Shown: one piece after another, positions 22,541 through 34,395 of the stretch
How the letters are laid out: every line of letters starts with the position of its first letter
Numbering within the stretch: the stretch's first letter is position 1
Assembly (NCBI GenBank): GCA_932294295.1
Contig: OW028576.1
Span: 30,621,247-30,685,246 of the forward strand
Source of the DNA: Alitta virens
Taxonomy: Eukaryota; Annelida; Polychaeta; Phyllodocida; Nereididae
Direction of reading: 5' to 3'
DNA: 64,000 nt
Made by a program: the position numbers and the translations under genes
Notes under the pieces: model-generated
The model's input: only the letters and a program-made list of their open reading frames with translations
What the model was told of the DNA's origin: nothing
The model's database searches: none

Positions 22541-22640
22541 CCCAGATAGCATTCCAAATCATATCGATGTCGGTGCCATGTCGATGACATCAAAACCAAG
22601 TAGAAACGACGCTGGCCCAATTTGAAATGCTGTCTGGGAA
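22541..22640. mobile_element. Short TIR element (MITE type 2)
   Basis: About 100 bp with inverted ends CCCAGATAGCATTCCAAATC and TTTGAAATGCTGTCTGGG. The interior is rich in CGATGTCG-like text. Confidence 0.75.
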
Positions 22641-23029
22641 TTGCTTTATAATGTAAAAGTTGATGTCTGGAAATGTTCACACCTGGCGCAGCTTAACACA
22701 GACATACAGTACAGACCAATGCCATTAGGTATGTTGCACCCAAACATAAAATCTGCTGAAATTTAGCTCAACCATTTTGGTGGGAATGGGATTAAAGTTG
22801 TCCTACATCCTATATTTATCACTAAAATGTTGCAACCCAAAGCCATAGACAGCCATCTGCATTCGTATGTGAATGATGCTAAGAAATCTGATACCATTAT
22901 ATTAAGTACAAGTTATTTGATATATCCGCAGCCTGTAGCATCATAAGCTTCTCAAAGCTGGTAAACTACAGTGATAAATTTAGCGACCCATAAACATTTT
23001 GAACAGCCACTGACATTTAACACAGACGT

Positions 23030-23475
23030 ACTGTACAGACCAATGCCACTGACATTAACTTTTGAATGATACTAGAGAATCTGATGCCATCTTTTAAACA
23101 ATAGTTGAAGCTTATAACATTATAACTTCGCATTATAAACTTGTAAACTGCAATGATAAATGCAGTGAACCCATAGCCATAGACAGCCACTGACATTACA
23201 TTTTGGATGATACTAGAGAATCTCATGCCATCTTTAATAGTAAATTCAGTCATATAAACTTGTAAACTGCAATGATAAATGCAGTGAACCCATAGCCATG
23301 GACAGCCACTGACATTACATTTTGGATGATACTAGAGAATCTCATGCCATCTTTAATAGTAAATTCAGTCATATAAACTTGTAAACTGCAATGATAAATG
23401 CAGTGAACCCATAGCCATGGACAGCCACTGACATTACATTTTGGATGATACTAGAAAATCTGATGCCATCTTTAG
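23030..23475 (-). repeat. 119-bp satellite array, about four units
   Basis: Repeats of ATTTTGGATGATACTAGAG, CATAGCCATGGACAGCCAC and AACTTGTAAACTGCAATGAT. Neighbouring units are almost identical to each other, suggesting local homogenisation. Confidence 0.9.
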
Positions 23476-23697
23476 CTAAGTAACTTCATTTAAAGCTTGA
23501 ATTAGCATCAAAAGCTGAAAGTGTCTGAGGTGATTTTTGATGCAACCGAACATAACAAATATTACATGAGTATGCACAAGGTTATTACATTGTTAATACA
23601 TTTCTCATATTCATAAATGCACGCCTACATTGTGGAGGTAGATATTTCGATGTAATATGCGGTCAAAGAAAATAATCTCTTCTTAGGGTCACGTGTC

Positions 23698-23707
23698 ATT
23701 ATTTGGC
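23698..23707. promoter_or_regulatory. E-box GTCACGTGTC
   Basis: A CACGTG core with CLEAR-like flank, followed by CCAAT-box text (CAGCCAATCAGAAG) within 50 bp. Motif level only. Confidence 0.3.
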
Positions 23708-24008
23708 TCTTTGATCAGCCAATCAGAAGTTCTTATCTTGTCACATGACCCCGTTTAGGCCATGTGATCAAAAGAGTAGCTGAAATGCTATACTCTGTAC
23801 GATAATTGGTTTATGCAGCTCTGTGTTTAACTTTGTTTAAGCCAATGTAGAATCTCCATACACTGTGTAATTAAGCATACCGAATTGTTGTTGGCATTGG
23901 GTACTGGGTAAGTTCTCCTCGAGCAGTTGGTTCTGTTACCACAAGAGAACATTGGGTCACAATAAATCTGCATGTGTATGAAGGATTAGATAATTACATC
24001 CAGTATGA

Positions 24009-24106
24009 TCCCAGATAGAATTCTAAATCAGGCCAGCGTCATTTCTACATAATTTTGTTTCGCCGACATCGCGCCAACGTCGATACGATTTGGAACACTA
24101 TCTGGA
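24009..24106. mobile_element. Short TIR element (MITE type 2)
   Basis: Ends CCCAGATAGAATTCTAAATC and GATTTGGAACACTATCTGG, in the same family as 22541-22640. Confidence 0.75.
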
Positions 24107-24114
24107 ATGGAACA

Positions 24115-24592
24115 GGGACTGAGATGTGGCTCATAAACAGTGCAGGGAGTGGGCTTTGAACCCATGCACCCACAGTCACTACCATGGATGAGATGATTAT
24201 GATGAGTATATTCCATGTGATGGGACTGAGATGTGGCTCATAAACAGTGCAGGGAATGGGCTTTGAACCAATGCACCCACAGTCACTACCATGGATGAGA
24301 TGATTATGATGAGTATATTCCATGTGATGGGACTGAGATGTGGCTCATAAACAGTGCAGGGAATGGGCTTTGAACCCATGCACCCACAGTCACTACCATG
24401 GATGAGATGATTATGATGAGTATATTCCATGTGATGGGACTGAGATGTGGCTCATAAACAGTGCAGGGAATGGGCTTTGAACCAATGCACCCACAGTCAC
24501 TACCATGGATGATATGATGATTAGTGCATCTCATGTGATGGAACAGGGACTGAGATGTGGCTCATAAACCGTGCAGGGAGTGGGCTTTGAAT
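24115..24592 (-). repeat. 107-bp tandem array derived from a SINE
   Basis: About four and a half units start at 24115, 24222, 24329, 24436 and 24546. The reverse complement of each unit reads TGGGTTCAAAGCCC, then CATGAGCCACATCTCAGTCC-like text (TTTATGAGCC), matching the box B to body part of SINE family A. The overlapping ORFs of 62-92 codons are shadows of the repeat. Confidence 0.88.
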
Positions 24593-26160
24593 ATTCTCAC
24601 AGAGATGTGTTGTTATCAGTCAGAAAGTTGTGTTAATGATTATTGCTAACAATTGTGTTCCTTTTGTGCTGAACCTCTATTGATACGAAAAATAGCACAA
24701 ACCATTTTCAGCCCTATTATGATTGTGATGCACTCTGAACACTAAAAGAGCTTGTAAAGCAAGGTCCTGCGGTATCAGGCAAAATCAATGCAGATGGCTA
24801 TTTGCTGCGAAAGTGCTATACTCCATGGTAGAATTACAATGAGTTTGTTTTTAGAAATTTGATCATAAGAGCAAACTTGGTCTTTCATCTAAAAATCGAA
24901 GGGCTTTCCTGACTGTTAAAGTGCATCTTGAAAAACCAGGTTTTAATATCAAAGGGTACTTGACCTGAGTTTTTTTTTAAAGCCTTTTTTGAATGTTTTG
25001 TTCACTGGTCAAAAAAACTGTAAATACAATGTACTTTTTGTTATCCGGTATTTAAGTTTGCATACCACTGGGAAAAATAGTATAATAATAATAACCTCGA
25101 AAACTTGGTAATTTTTTTTACACATTATCAAGTATCAAATAGAGGTCAAACAGAAGATCTTGCTATAAATAGTTCTTAAATTACATGTGTTAATTCATTT
25201 TGGAAATATGATCTAATAATTGCGCCCAGTACTGATACTATTTTTTTAAATATGATTGGGTATGAAAATGAGTTAGATAGTACGTTGTTTTGACAATAAG
25301 AAGTAAACATTACAAAAAAAAAATAGTTTTATTAAAATAAACTATACGTCTCTTAACAGAGCAGTCATGTTGGCATTTTTGCCTCATTGACCTCTCTTTG
25401 CACTCAGCTATAAGTATTTTGACATCATCAGTAGACAATGGCCATGGTGAGGTCACAGAGTGCAAAATCAATGGAGAAGTAATCAAAATGAGGTACATAA
25501 GGAAAAATGCCAAAACGGCTGCCGCGTGGAAAGGGTGTATGAATGAATTTTATCGACAAGTAGACGTCAGAAAAGACCTATATGTCAACCTTACAAAAGT
25601 ACTGGTATCAACCTTTATATTCACCTTGTTAAAATTGTACATTTTTAAATAAATATCTCAAACGCCAAGTATGTGTCAATATTTCTGCGAATAGTATGTT
25701 TATGCAAATCTGATTTTCATTCAAAGCTTGTCATTTATTGTTAAGATGAATCAATTTACATTATTTTTTATTATTCCTTACTTTTATTATTCCTTACCAT
25801 TCTGATTTTGACTGTACTAATGTCATATGTGTATGTCATGGAGTTTTATGGATGGTTCCTAACAAAAAGAAGCATTCTATTCAAGAGTGTAATCAATTTT
25901 GCAAGACACTGCACAAATCGGTTCGCACCCATAGGACAACTTATAAAAAACGACTACAGCTATATTATATCCTGACCTTAGACTATCTACTACACAGCAC
26001 TTAATTGGGGAGAAAAGTAACATATGAATTGACAATAAGATGACGTCACTACTTAATTGTTATATTGATGATGTCACAATTTTATATACAATATCATCAA
26101 AAAGTACTTATCTCAAAGAAAATAAAAAAAGAAGCGCCACTCCCTATACTTCACATTGAA
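24593..26160. other. Unique AT-rich stretch, no gene recognised
   Basis: A plus-strand ORF of 84 codons at 25398-25652 (ending LLKLYIFK) has no recognised domain. No splice-bordered exon was found. Confidence 0.4.
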
Positions 26161-26161
26161 A

Positions 26162-26222
26162 ACGCTGCGCCTACTTCCCCCAGAATTCCTGTCAGGCCGT
26201 GAATTCTGGGAGTAGCCGGCGC
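26162..26222. other. GC-rich imperfect hairpin
   Basis: The left arm contains GCGCCTACTTCCCCCAGAAT and the right arm GAATTCTGGGAGTAGCCGGC. They pair over about 20 bases around a 12-nt loop and stand out from the surrounding AT-rich DNA. Confidence 0.6.
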
Positions 26223-26799
26223 AAACTTCAAAGCCCCTGGTGGATAATAAAATTCATTCAGAAATTTCCAGTACAGTGCATGCTGTTGCCTTTTTCACAT
26301 GTACAACACATTAAAATGTCATTTCCACATGATTTGATTGTCATAATAGGCAAATGGAGCTAAATATTACCATATTTGCGAGGTAAACGAACACCAAAAT
26401 CTGAACGCTACGATGTCCATATCATGGCATAATACATCGTAATCGGCCAGTATGATGTCACTCAATTTTCCCCAATCCTTCTCTGTTTGTGACATCATAA
26501 GCTCACTTAACAAACCGCCTAATGCCCCAGCATACCTAGCGCATTATAATTACGAGAGTGCGTGATCTGGATTAATCTGTGCTTATCTGCTACGGTGTCA
26601 GTGACCTATCGTGGTACTTTTTCTCTCATATTGTTTATTTTGGATGTGTGTATATTCTGAACGACATTGATGCTTCTTATCTTTTCTGTCAAATATTGTA
26701 TTTATGTGAATGGCTTCACATAAACTTCCTATGTTGCACAATTCATACTGTATTGCTTCGACTAGGTGGTCACATCATTAAGCTATAATCAATGTCAAT

Positions 26800-26965
26800 A
26801 TCAGTGTCTCAATGCTACTTGGTCTGAAAGTTAGTCAGATTTTATGACCAAATGCCACAGGCAGACGTAATGAGATGATAAGGTTTTGGGTCCAAATCAT
26901 GTAACACATTTACCCCATGGGTGGGGTCTTTTACTTGCCTCAGCATAGACACCGAGTACAAGGCA
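26800..26965 (-). mobile_element. SINE family A, reverse
   Basis: TGTCTCAATGCTACTTGGTC through to AGACACCGAGTACAAGGCAA. It is interrupted at 26966 by a type-2 TIR element. Confidence 0.8.
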
Positions 26966-27070
26966 AGCAAGATCTGATCAACATCGGCACGACGTCAGCG
27001 ATGTTGATACAATATTTTTCTGACAGTGACCGATATAGAAACAATGTTGATTTGAAATACTATCTGGGTA
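26966..27070. mobile_element. Short TIR element (MITE type 2), diverged
   Basis: The right end TTTGAAATACTATCTGGG matches the family end. The left end is weaker. Confidence 0.5.
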
Positions 27071-27087
27071 TAAGGTATTCTGAATTA

Positions 27088-27424
27088 TTAGGGCTTGAAA
27101 AAATGCACATCCTGTATTTCTACCCCTGATGGGCTAATTAGGACAGGCAGGGACCACGGCAATGCGATGATGGATGAAACAGCCATCCAACTTAGGCTCG
27201 ACTGGGAATTGAACCCGGGACCCAGTGGTCGGAAGCCCAGGTGGTGGGTGGGTGATTAGGACTTTACATCCTTTATTTCTGCATCTTATGGGCTAATTAG
27301 GACAGGGAGGGGCCATGGCAATAAGATGAAGGATGAAACAGCCTTCCAACTTAGGCTCAACTTAGACCCGGGAACCAGTGGTTGGAAGCCCAGAGCGCTA
27401 CCTCTGAGCTAGGCCCACGCCCTC
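27088..27424 (-). mobile_element. SINE family B, two reverse copies in tandem
   Basis: Copy one spans 27088-27245 and copy two 27255-27424. Both contain TGGGCTAATTAGGACAG, AACAGCC(A/T)TCCAACTTAG and the tRNA-like head on the minus strand. Confidence 0.85.
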
Positions 27425-27474
27425 GGAAGCCAGGTCATCCGAATAGTGGTGTGTTAATAGTAATAGGGAGTTGG

Positions 27475-27645
27475 TTTAGTGTGTGTAATGGTTAGGTGGT
27501 CTTAGTAGTAAGTGATGTTAACATGGAGGTGGTCTGGATAGTGAGGTGGTCTTAACAGTGAGGAGGTCTTCATAGTAAGGTATTCTTGCTAGTGAGGTAC
27601 TCTTATAGGGAAGTGGTCTTAATAATGAGGCGGTTTAAAAAGTAT
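27475..27645 (+). repeat. 17-bp GGTCTTAATAGTGAGGT motif cluster
   Basis: Degenerate units such as GAGGTGGTCTGGATAGT and GAGGTGGTCTTAACAGT recur about every 17 bp. Confidence 0.8.
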
Positions 27646-28030
27646 GCTACAGCAGTGTTTATTTCCAAGGGATAATTGTTCAAACCATGGCGCCATTCAG
27701 AAAATTGTCTCTGTTTTTACAGTTTTAGTTTCCGATCAATGGCTGTTCGATAAACTAGGTATAAATATCACCAAACAAAAAGTGTTTATCAGGTCTGCGG
27801 TTTGCTAAAATAAGTTACAAATTACCTACAAGCGATCTGAAAGAGATAATAACTGAAACTGGAAGTCTGGACTTCAGATTCAGCTGAAGATTTATGTAAA
27901 ATCGATTCCAGCTTTGGGCTGAGCTGTAGAAAGATAATTTAAAAGGTACAAATGGTCTCAAAGTTTCAAAATACAAAAGATCAGAAGCTCAAAATGGTCA
28001 CCATTGTTCTCGTGAGAAAAAAGTTTTGTT

Positions 28031-28087
28031 AAGAGGAAGGAAGGAAGGAAGGAAGGAAGGAAGGAAGGAAGGAAGGAAGGAAGGAAG
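28031..28087 (+). repeat. (GGAA)n microsatellite
   Basis: About fourteen uninterrupted GGAA units, which are also tandem ETS-family core motifs. Confidence 0.95.
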
Positions 28088-28145
28088 TTATAAAACCTGA
28101 CCTCCGAATAAAGACTATCTTAAAATGTATATATTGCTGTTTTGG

Positions 28146-28360
28146 ATAAGATAAGATAAGATAAGATAAGATAAGATAAGATATTTTATTACCACACAAA
28201 GTACATTGAATTTGTCATATAGCAAGCACTGACAATACATAATAAAATAATAAATAATGTAACATTACAAATTAGCTTTCAACAATACTGTTCATGAAAT
28301 TGATGGCAGTAGGAATGAATGCGTTGCAAAAACCTATGGTCTTAAATAGTGGCATAGCAA
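28146..28360 (-). mobile_element. Probable LINE 3' end with (ATAAG)n tail, reverse
   Basis: GATAAGATAAGATAAG precedes ATATTTTATTACCACACAAA on the plus strand. On the minus strand this is a 3' end closing in a CTTAT repeat. The same tail type is seen at 17311-17335. Confidence 0.45.
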
Positions 28361-28421
28361 GTCTGACACCATGAGGCTCTAAGACCACATGACTATTATA
28401 ACCCCTCTAAGTTTTCATTAA

Positions 28422-28567
28422 ATACATGGCCAAATGTGCCACGTGCGTTTTCCATGAGAAGAATAAACGCATGGAAAACGCATGGTTTTTAGCTAATTAT
28501 AATGTGGCAAAAACCATGCGTTTATCCAATAGCATGGAAATTGCACATGGCACAATTGGCCATGTAG
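28422..28567. mobile_element. Palindromic MITE, copy 6
   Basis: TACATGGCCAAATGTGCCAC to GGCACAATTGGCCATGTAG, with the full palindrome. Confidence 0.88.
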
Positions 28568-28999
28568 TATTCGCCAAATTTCAGATATATATATTAGACT
28601 CCTCAATTGAGCCAATCTTATTAGGTCATTCTTTACGCAAGAGATAGCAAAAATACACAAGTGACAGACCACAACCTTGAAGTAATCCCATAGTACATAG
28701 ATCTAGTATTCCAAGTGAATCTTGAATAGTATTTATTCTATTCCACTGACAGTATTATTGAGAAGAATAGCTAATCTCAAGGCGGCAGGCATCTAATACA
28801 ATTGTGACGTCATAATACGTCACTACAATGATCCATTGTGTCTCAAAATGGAGAACAAATTGAGTTAGAACGTGGGGGAGCATGACTCCCAAGAACTTCA
28901 GCGCATAACAATTAGATATTATTATTCTGCCACCTTATAGGAGGAGCACTTTCTGCTCAGAGAATAACCTTGCTACTAAGACCATATACTTATTCAATG

Positions 29000-29562
29000 T
29001 GGTCTTGTAGTGAGGTTGTTGTGATTGTGAGGTGGTCTTAATAGCAAGTTAGTCTTAATGTTGAAGTGAGCTTAATAGTGAGTTGTTCTTTATAGTAAGA
29101 TGGTCTTAATAGTGAGGTGGTCTTAATAGTGAGGTGATCTTAATTGTGAGGTGGTCTTAATTGTGAGGTGGTCTTAATAGTGAAGTGGTATTTATAGTGA
29201 GGTGATCTTAATTGTGCAGTGGTCCAAATTGTGAGATGTTCTTAATAGTCAGGTGGTCTTAATAGGCAGGTGGTCTTAATTGTGAGGTGGTCTTAATTGT
29301 GAGGTGGGCTTAATAGTAAGGTGATCTTAATTGTGAGGTGGTCTTAATAGTGAGGTGATCTTAATTGTGAGGTGGTCCTAATTGTGAGATAGTCTTAATA
29401 GTCAGGTGGTCTTAAAGTCAGGTGGTCTCAATAGTGAGGTGGTCTTAATAGTCAGGTGGTCTTAATAGTCAGGTGGTCTCAATAGTCAGGTGGTCTTAAT
29501 AGTGATGTGATCTTAATAGTTAGGTGGTCTTCATAGTGAGGTGGTCTTAATAGCCAGATAAA
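29000..29562 (+). repeat. Large array of the 17-bp GGTCTTAATAGTGAGGT unit
   Basis: About 33 units with small changes (ATTGTGAGG, AGTCAGG), all in one orientation. The same unit occurs on the opposite strand at 50398-50950 and 53565-53960. Confidence 0.92.
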
Positions 29563-30356
29563 TAGTGATGCATCAAGTAATATTGACTATCGCAGGCCAT
29601 ATCTTCCCATGCAAAATATTTAACATCACAAATTGAACAGAATTGTTATGAATAAGTAAAACCCAAAATAGGTGATTAAAACAACTTTGTCTCCAAAAAT
29701 TGCAAAATTAAAAGTAATCTATCTTTCCATTGATAATCACAAATTTATTTGACATTCTTGTCAACATCTTGCAAGTTGCTAATGGTCACAGAGAATTGAC
29801 AACAAATTACAATAGATGAAAAGTTAGTAAACACTGAAATGCAATCGGTTAAGAAGTTGGGTTATGCATCATTGCTGAAAGTTCCGTCAACTTTGTGCTG
29901 CTCTATGCTTTGTATAAAAATCAACAAATCTGATCATTCATTTTATTACTGTATACATAGTTCTCATATAAAATAGTTGCAAAGTCACCTTATATTGAGA
30001 GAGATTCCAATGTAACAGGTGCCTAGCAGTGATATTACACAGACTAGCCATATGGCTTATGCTAAGAGTTTTTTCCAATACTTCATCTACCAGGCTATAC
30101 AGCTTTCTTTCAAAGTTTGGGAGAGATTATTTTGTAAGAAAAGAAGCCGTGCCGTGTATATGTAATGTTTGGAAGTTTGGTGTAGGACTACGTATCTTTG
30201 AAGAAAACCTGCTTTTCCCATAGGAAACCATATGGTTTGTAACTTGTTTTATTTCCAATAGACGCCACTATACCTATTCATCTACTGCATGGGCTATAGA
30301 GCTTTTTGTCTGTACAGGTTTTCCTAAACATTATCTTTTAGGAACAGTGACTATAA
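29563..30356. other. No gene recognised
   Basis: AT-rich. The 64-codon plus ORF at 30029-30223 has no identifiable motif. Confidence 0.4.
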
Positions 30357-30430
30357 TACAGTATTATACAGTATTATACAGTATTGTACTATATTATATT
30401 ATATTATATTATATTATATTATATTATACT
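30357..30430. repeat. ACAGTATTAT / ATTAT microsatellite
   Basis: Three ACAGTATTAT units followed by about eight ATATT pentamers. Confidence 0.9.
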
Positions 30431-30494
30431 TCATTGTATTTTATTTAATATTGTATATTTTTAATTACCTAAATTTAGTTATATAGTTAAAATA

Positions 30495-30955
30495 CAGTGG
30501 TGGAAAAAAGTTTATGCACACCCGTTAAATGAGCAATATCTTGGGGGTAAAATAATTTTGTAATATAAGTTTCTGTCTACCTATGCATGGAGTATATTGC
30601 CAGCGCATTTAATAAGGTCAATGGAAACTTTGCCAATTAGACTGCTCTTGATTAACTCTGCATGGTAGATGTGATGATGGAAGGATAGGATTGGAGTCCA
30701 CACCACATTTATGAGCAAGATTTTAGTGCAAAAATAATTCTCTAATATAAGTTCTTGTCTACCTGTGTATGGATTATTTTGCCAGTGCCCTTGATAAGGT
30801 CAATGGAAACTTTGCCAATTAAGGTCAATGCCAACTTTGCTCCGGATTGTCTCAGCATAGTTATTACACTTTTTGTGGTATTACCAAAATTAATAAAATT
30901 AGGCAGAAAAGTTATGCATGTAGTGTGTAAACGTTTTTCTACTACTTTATAGTTA
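30495..30955 (+). mobile_element. Repeat family C, two partial copies
   Basis: The block TAAGTTTCTGTCTACCTATG, GATAAGGTCAATGGAAACT occurs twice, near 30560-30640 and 30740-30830. The family is also seen at 6335-6480 and 55515-55810. Confidence 0.7.
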
Positions 30956-30976
30956 CAAATTGGAACTTCATTTTTC

Positions 30977-31042
30977 AGCTGGGTGGTCTAGTGGTAAAAC
31001 GCTCGCCTACTCCTTTGAAGGACCTGGGTTCCATCCTGGTCC
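30977..31042 (+). mobile_element. tRNA-like SINE head fused to a microsatellite
   Basis: GGGTGGTCTAGTGGTAAAAC (box A) and CTGGGTTCCATCCTGG (box B) lie at tRNA-like spacing. The SINE body is absent and a CTAT/CTAC microsatellite follows directly. It is not a functional tRNA: there is no proper 3' acceptor stem. Confidence 0.6.
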
Positions 31043-31101
31043 CTATCTGTCTACCTATCTACCTGTCTATCTGTCTATCTGTCTGTCTATCTATCTACCT
31101 C

Positions 31102-31135
<34 letters not shown>

Positions 31136-31253
31136 CATCGATCTATCTATCTATCTAGCGATCTATCTATCCAGCGATCTATCTATCCATCGAGCGAACT
31201 ATCCATCCATCCATCCATCCACCCACCTACACACCCACCTAACCACCTATCTA

Positions 31254-31284
<31 letters not shown>

Positions 31285-31285
31285 A
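31041..31285 (+). repeat. (CTAT/CCAT)n microsatellite
   Basis: Tetranucleotide run with blocks of CTAT, CCAT and CACC. The poly-(Ser-Ile-Tyr-Leu) ORF is an artefact. Confidence 0.95.
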
Positions 31286-31289
31286 TCAA

Positions 31290-32080
31290 CTGAAAGGAGC
31301 GTCAATTGCGATGTGATCCTAAAATAGGATTTTAATATATCGACCTTCAAATTACTGTTTAGCATGTATTTAAATCATCAATAATTCTGCAATAGCCTTT
31401 CCGGCAGTGACATATTAACCTTTTATCTTTTTTCATTCTCTATTTCTAAAAGTCATGAATTTTTTTCACATAACCACAAAAAAGGTTCTGAGAGCTACAA
31501 TTAAATCTAACATGTTTATTTGAAAGAATTCCAGCCACTTTGAAGCTACATGTCTTTTTGGGAGCATTTGAATTTTCTCCTTTTTGAAAAGACCCCCTGT
31601 TGTGTAAAATTCCTTGGAGCTAGGTACCTAGTCATAGTTTAATTCATTTCTTCTTGAAAGATAGCATCTCAAAAATTGATTGCAGTTGCAAGAATTCCAA
31701 TTATGAATGTAATTGCACACCAGAAATTATTCTGCCGTTGGCTGACTGCAAATATCTAACACTTCCTATGAATTGTAAATTATTTTATTGGATACTCTGA
31801 GTATGAAATTATGAACTGTCCAATTCATTTGGTAAGAAAGGTTATTTCTTAATATTTTTCTCAATGATAAATTATATATCATTAACAGAAGCCATAGAAT
31901 CTAACAGAACATAATCTATACAGAGCTTATTGATTTCAATATAATTTTAATACATATGTAATTATTCTCTCAATATCACAATGTATTGTTGTAAATTCTC
32001 TATCTTTAATTTGTACCAGCTCGATAAGCATATATGTTTCTTCTGGTAAATAATCACACAAACAAACAAATAGCAGATTA
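31290..32080. other. No feature recognised
   Basis: AT-rich single-copy-looking sequence without exon-like borders. Confidence 0.4.
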
Positions 32081-32082
32081 AT

Positions 32083-32245
32083 TGACTGACTGACTGGCTG
32101 GCTAGCTGGCTGAATGACTGGCTTACTGGCTGGCTTACTGGCTGGCTTAATGGCTGGCTAACTGGCTGGCTGGCTTACTGGCTGGCTGACTGTCTGACTG
32201 GTTTGGCTGACTGACTAATTTACTGACTGACAGACTGACTGATTG
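32083..32245 (+). repeat. (ACTG/GGCT)n microsatellite
   Basis: Mixed ACTG and GGCT tetranucleotides with a TTACTGGCTGGC sub-repeat. Confidence 0.92.
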
Positions 32246-32575
32246 AATCAATTTTTCTCAATTTAGCTCAACAGCCATATTCTAACAACACTCGTCAAAA
32301 TCCATACCCATCTTTTTTTTTTAAAGACATTTATTTTGCTCTTTCTTTTCATTTCTTTCTTTCTTTCTCCTTCTTGCCCTTTCTCTCATTCTGAAAATTA
32401 TTCATTGCCTCAAATCTTTTGGCTTTTAGAATGAATAGATTCAGCACAGAAAAGAGCCATTGAAAATAGCTCCAAAAAGATTTTTTCCCCATATTGCTTC
32501 TGACAAAATCTTAGAGAACTGTTTTACAAACCTCCCCCAAAGTGAGCAATGCTTGACAGATCTGTGATTGTGAAA

Positions 32576-32777
32576 ATTCTACAGCCTGTCAAAATTGTTC
32601 AGAGCCGAAAGATCAAAGAAAATTGATCCCAAGGAAGATAGAACGATTTCTACATAGCAAGGGAGCTATTTAACACATGCATTCTCAAGCCTGAAGCATG
32701 AAATAAGGGCATAGATAAGTTAGAATCATGTTTTCATAAATTGTAAATATGTGATATGGCCTTATAAGGCAATGTTC
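32576..32777. other. Source region of duplication-junction filler
   Basis: Two pieces here, TTCTACAGCCTGT (about 32578-32590) and the 36 bp at 32742-32777 (containing ATGTGATATGGCCTTATAAG), reappear fused at 43191-43236, between the two copies of the 5.81-kb duplication. Confidence 0.85.
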
Positions 32778-32789
32778 TTGCCACTCCCA

Positions 32790-32972
32790 AAGGTTGGAGT
32801 CCACACCATGTTACACATTTACCCCATGGGTGGGAACTTTCACTTGCCTCAGCATAGACACTAAGTACAAGACACCTCCAATTTAACGTCTCATGCGATC
32901 AAAATCCAGCTGAGATGTAACTCATGAAGAGTGCCTAGACCAGGGATTGAACCTGGGACCTTCACTGTAGCT
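32790..32972 (-). mobile_element. SINE family A, reverse, with tRNA-like head
   Basis: Runs from GGAGTCCACACCATGTTACA to GGGATTGAACCTGGGACC (box B on the minus strand). Confidence 0.8.
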
Positions 32973-33562
32973 GATGTTAAATGGCCATTCATCAAAATGA
33001 TATATAGTTTTTCCTTGAATCTTATATACTATTAAAAATTTTTCAAAACACTACCTAATGATCAATCAACAACATATTATTTTATATTGATTTTTCTTTC
33101 AATCTTTCAAACATACATTTTCAACATACTACCTTAATTTAACGACATATATCATAATCTGTCATATCATAGTGTACTTATCCCGGTTACCATGACAACG
33201 AATTAGCATCAGTGCTGCTAATTAATCAGAAACAGGAAAATGAAAAAGATATATCATAGACAATGACTTGTCTTCAGCTATGTACGCTTCAAAGATTTCA
33301 AAATGAAAATTGATGTTGTATTTTCGGTCTAATTTTTGCTTATGAGGCTTTGTAGCTATCTTTCATTACACATGTACATTTTTTTGTCATATTGGAAAGA
33401 AAGATTAATCAAGAAACATGTGTTGCTTCATCTTAAAGAAATGATGAAATAGGGAATATCATACATTTCTGCCATACGTTTTTGTGATAGATATTCTTGT
33501 TGTAGTCTCCGTGTTAAGGGTCTGAAGCTTTGTCGGCTTATGAGGCAACTTGGAGTCCACAC

Positions 33563-33722
33563 CATGATGCACATACATAGATACATAGATAGATACATAG
33601 ATAGATACATAGATAGATGGATAGATCGATAGATCGATAGATAGACAGATAAATAGATAGGGAGGTAGGTAGATAGATAGGTAGATATGTAGATAGATAG
33701 ATAGATGGATAGATAGATGAAC
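33563..33722 (-). repeat. (GATA)n microsatellite
   Basis: GATA, GATACATA and GATC tetranucleotides. The long minus-strand ORFs crossing it are repeat artefacts. Confidence 0.95.
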
Positions 33723-34210
33723 TTGGCACATATGCTAAGCCAGGGACTACAAAATGTGATGGACTTGCTATATGTATATATATATATATATAAATATATA
33801 ATTTTATCATTACTTCCAAACCATAATTTCTGTAATGAAACAAAGCAAAAAATAAAAAAAATAATGTAATTCCAACCAACATGAGCTACCCACACCTGCC
33901 ATGGCGAAACATTTATTCGATAGGGAAGAATGAAAGAGAAAGACTTTAAACATCAAAATTGTGTTCGTTTGTCTCCCGTAGAATACTAAAGGCCAGATGT
34001 CGTGTAAGAGCGAAAGAAAACGAGAAGTTTGCATGCGTTACCATGGCAACCGAGCATGCGCATTTCTCTCAGGAAAACACACGGGCACCTCCGGTTTCAG
34101 ACTTAAAATCGTCTTATTGACAAGGTTATATACTAGTTGTTTTTGATGAAAGAAGGTCATTGGGTGAATACAGTTGCCAACGCGTCAAGTTCACTATAGA
34201 CTTTCTTAGG

Positions 34211-34336
34211 GGTGGGGGCCTAGCTCAGAGGTAGCGCTCTGGGCTTCCAACCACTGGGTCCTGGGTTCGATTCCCGGTCGAGCCCAAGTTGGATGGCTGT
34301 TTCATCCATCATCTCATTGCCATGGTCCCTGCCTGT

Positions 34337-34395
<59 letters not shown>

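Noticed and set aside
24028..24534. Overlapping minus-strand ORFs with repeated MEYTHHNHLIHGSDCG peptides
   Set aside because: They come from the 107-bp SINE-derived tandem repeat in three frames. There is no start context, splice site or domain.
24115..24592. CRISPR-like regular array
   Set aside because: The whole 107-bp unit repeats without variable spacers and the genome is eukaryotic.
25398..25652. 84-codon plus-strand ORF as a small secreted or membrane protein
   Set aside because: No signal peptide, known motif, promoter or codon-use evidence. The C-terminal hydrophobic run is AT-driven.
34211..34290. A functional tRNA gene (TAGCTCAGAGGTAG ... GGTTCGATTCC)
   Set aside because: Boxes A and B are present, but the acceptor stem does not close and the sequence continues into a repeated body. 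It is a SINE head. The same holds for the heads at 9276, 30977, 49524 and 59130.
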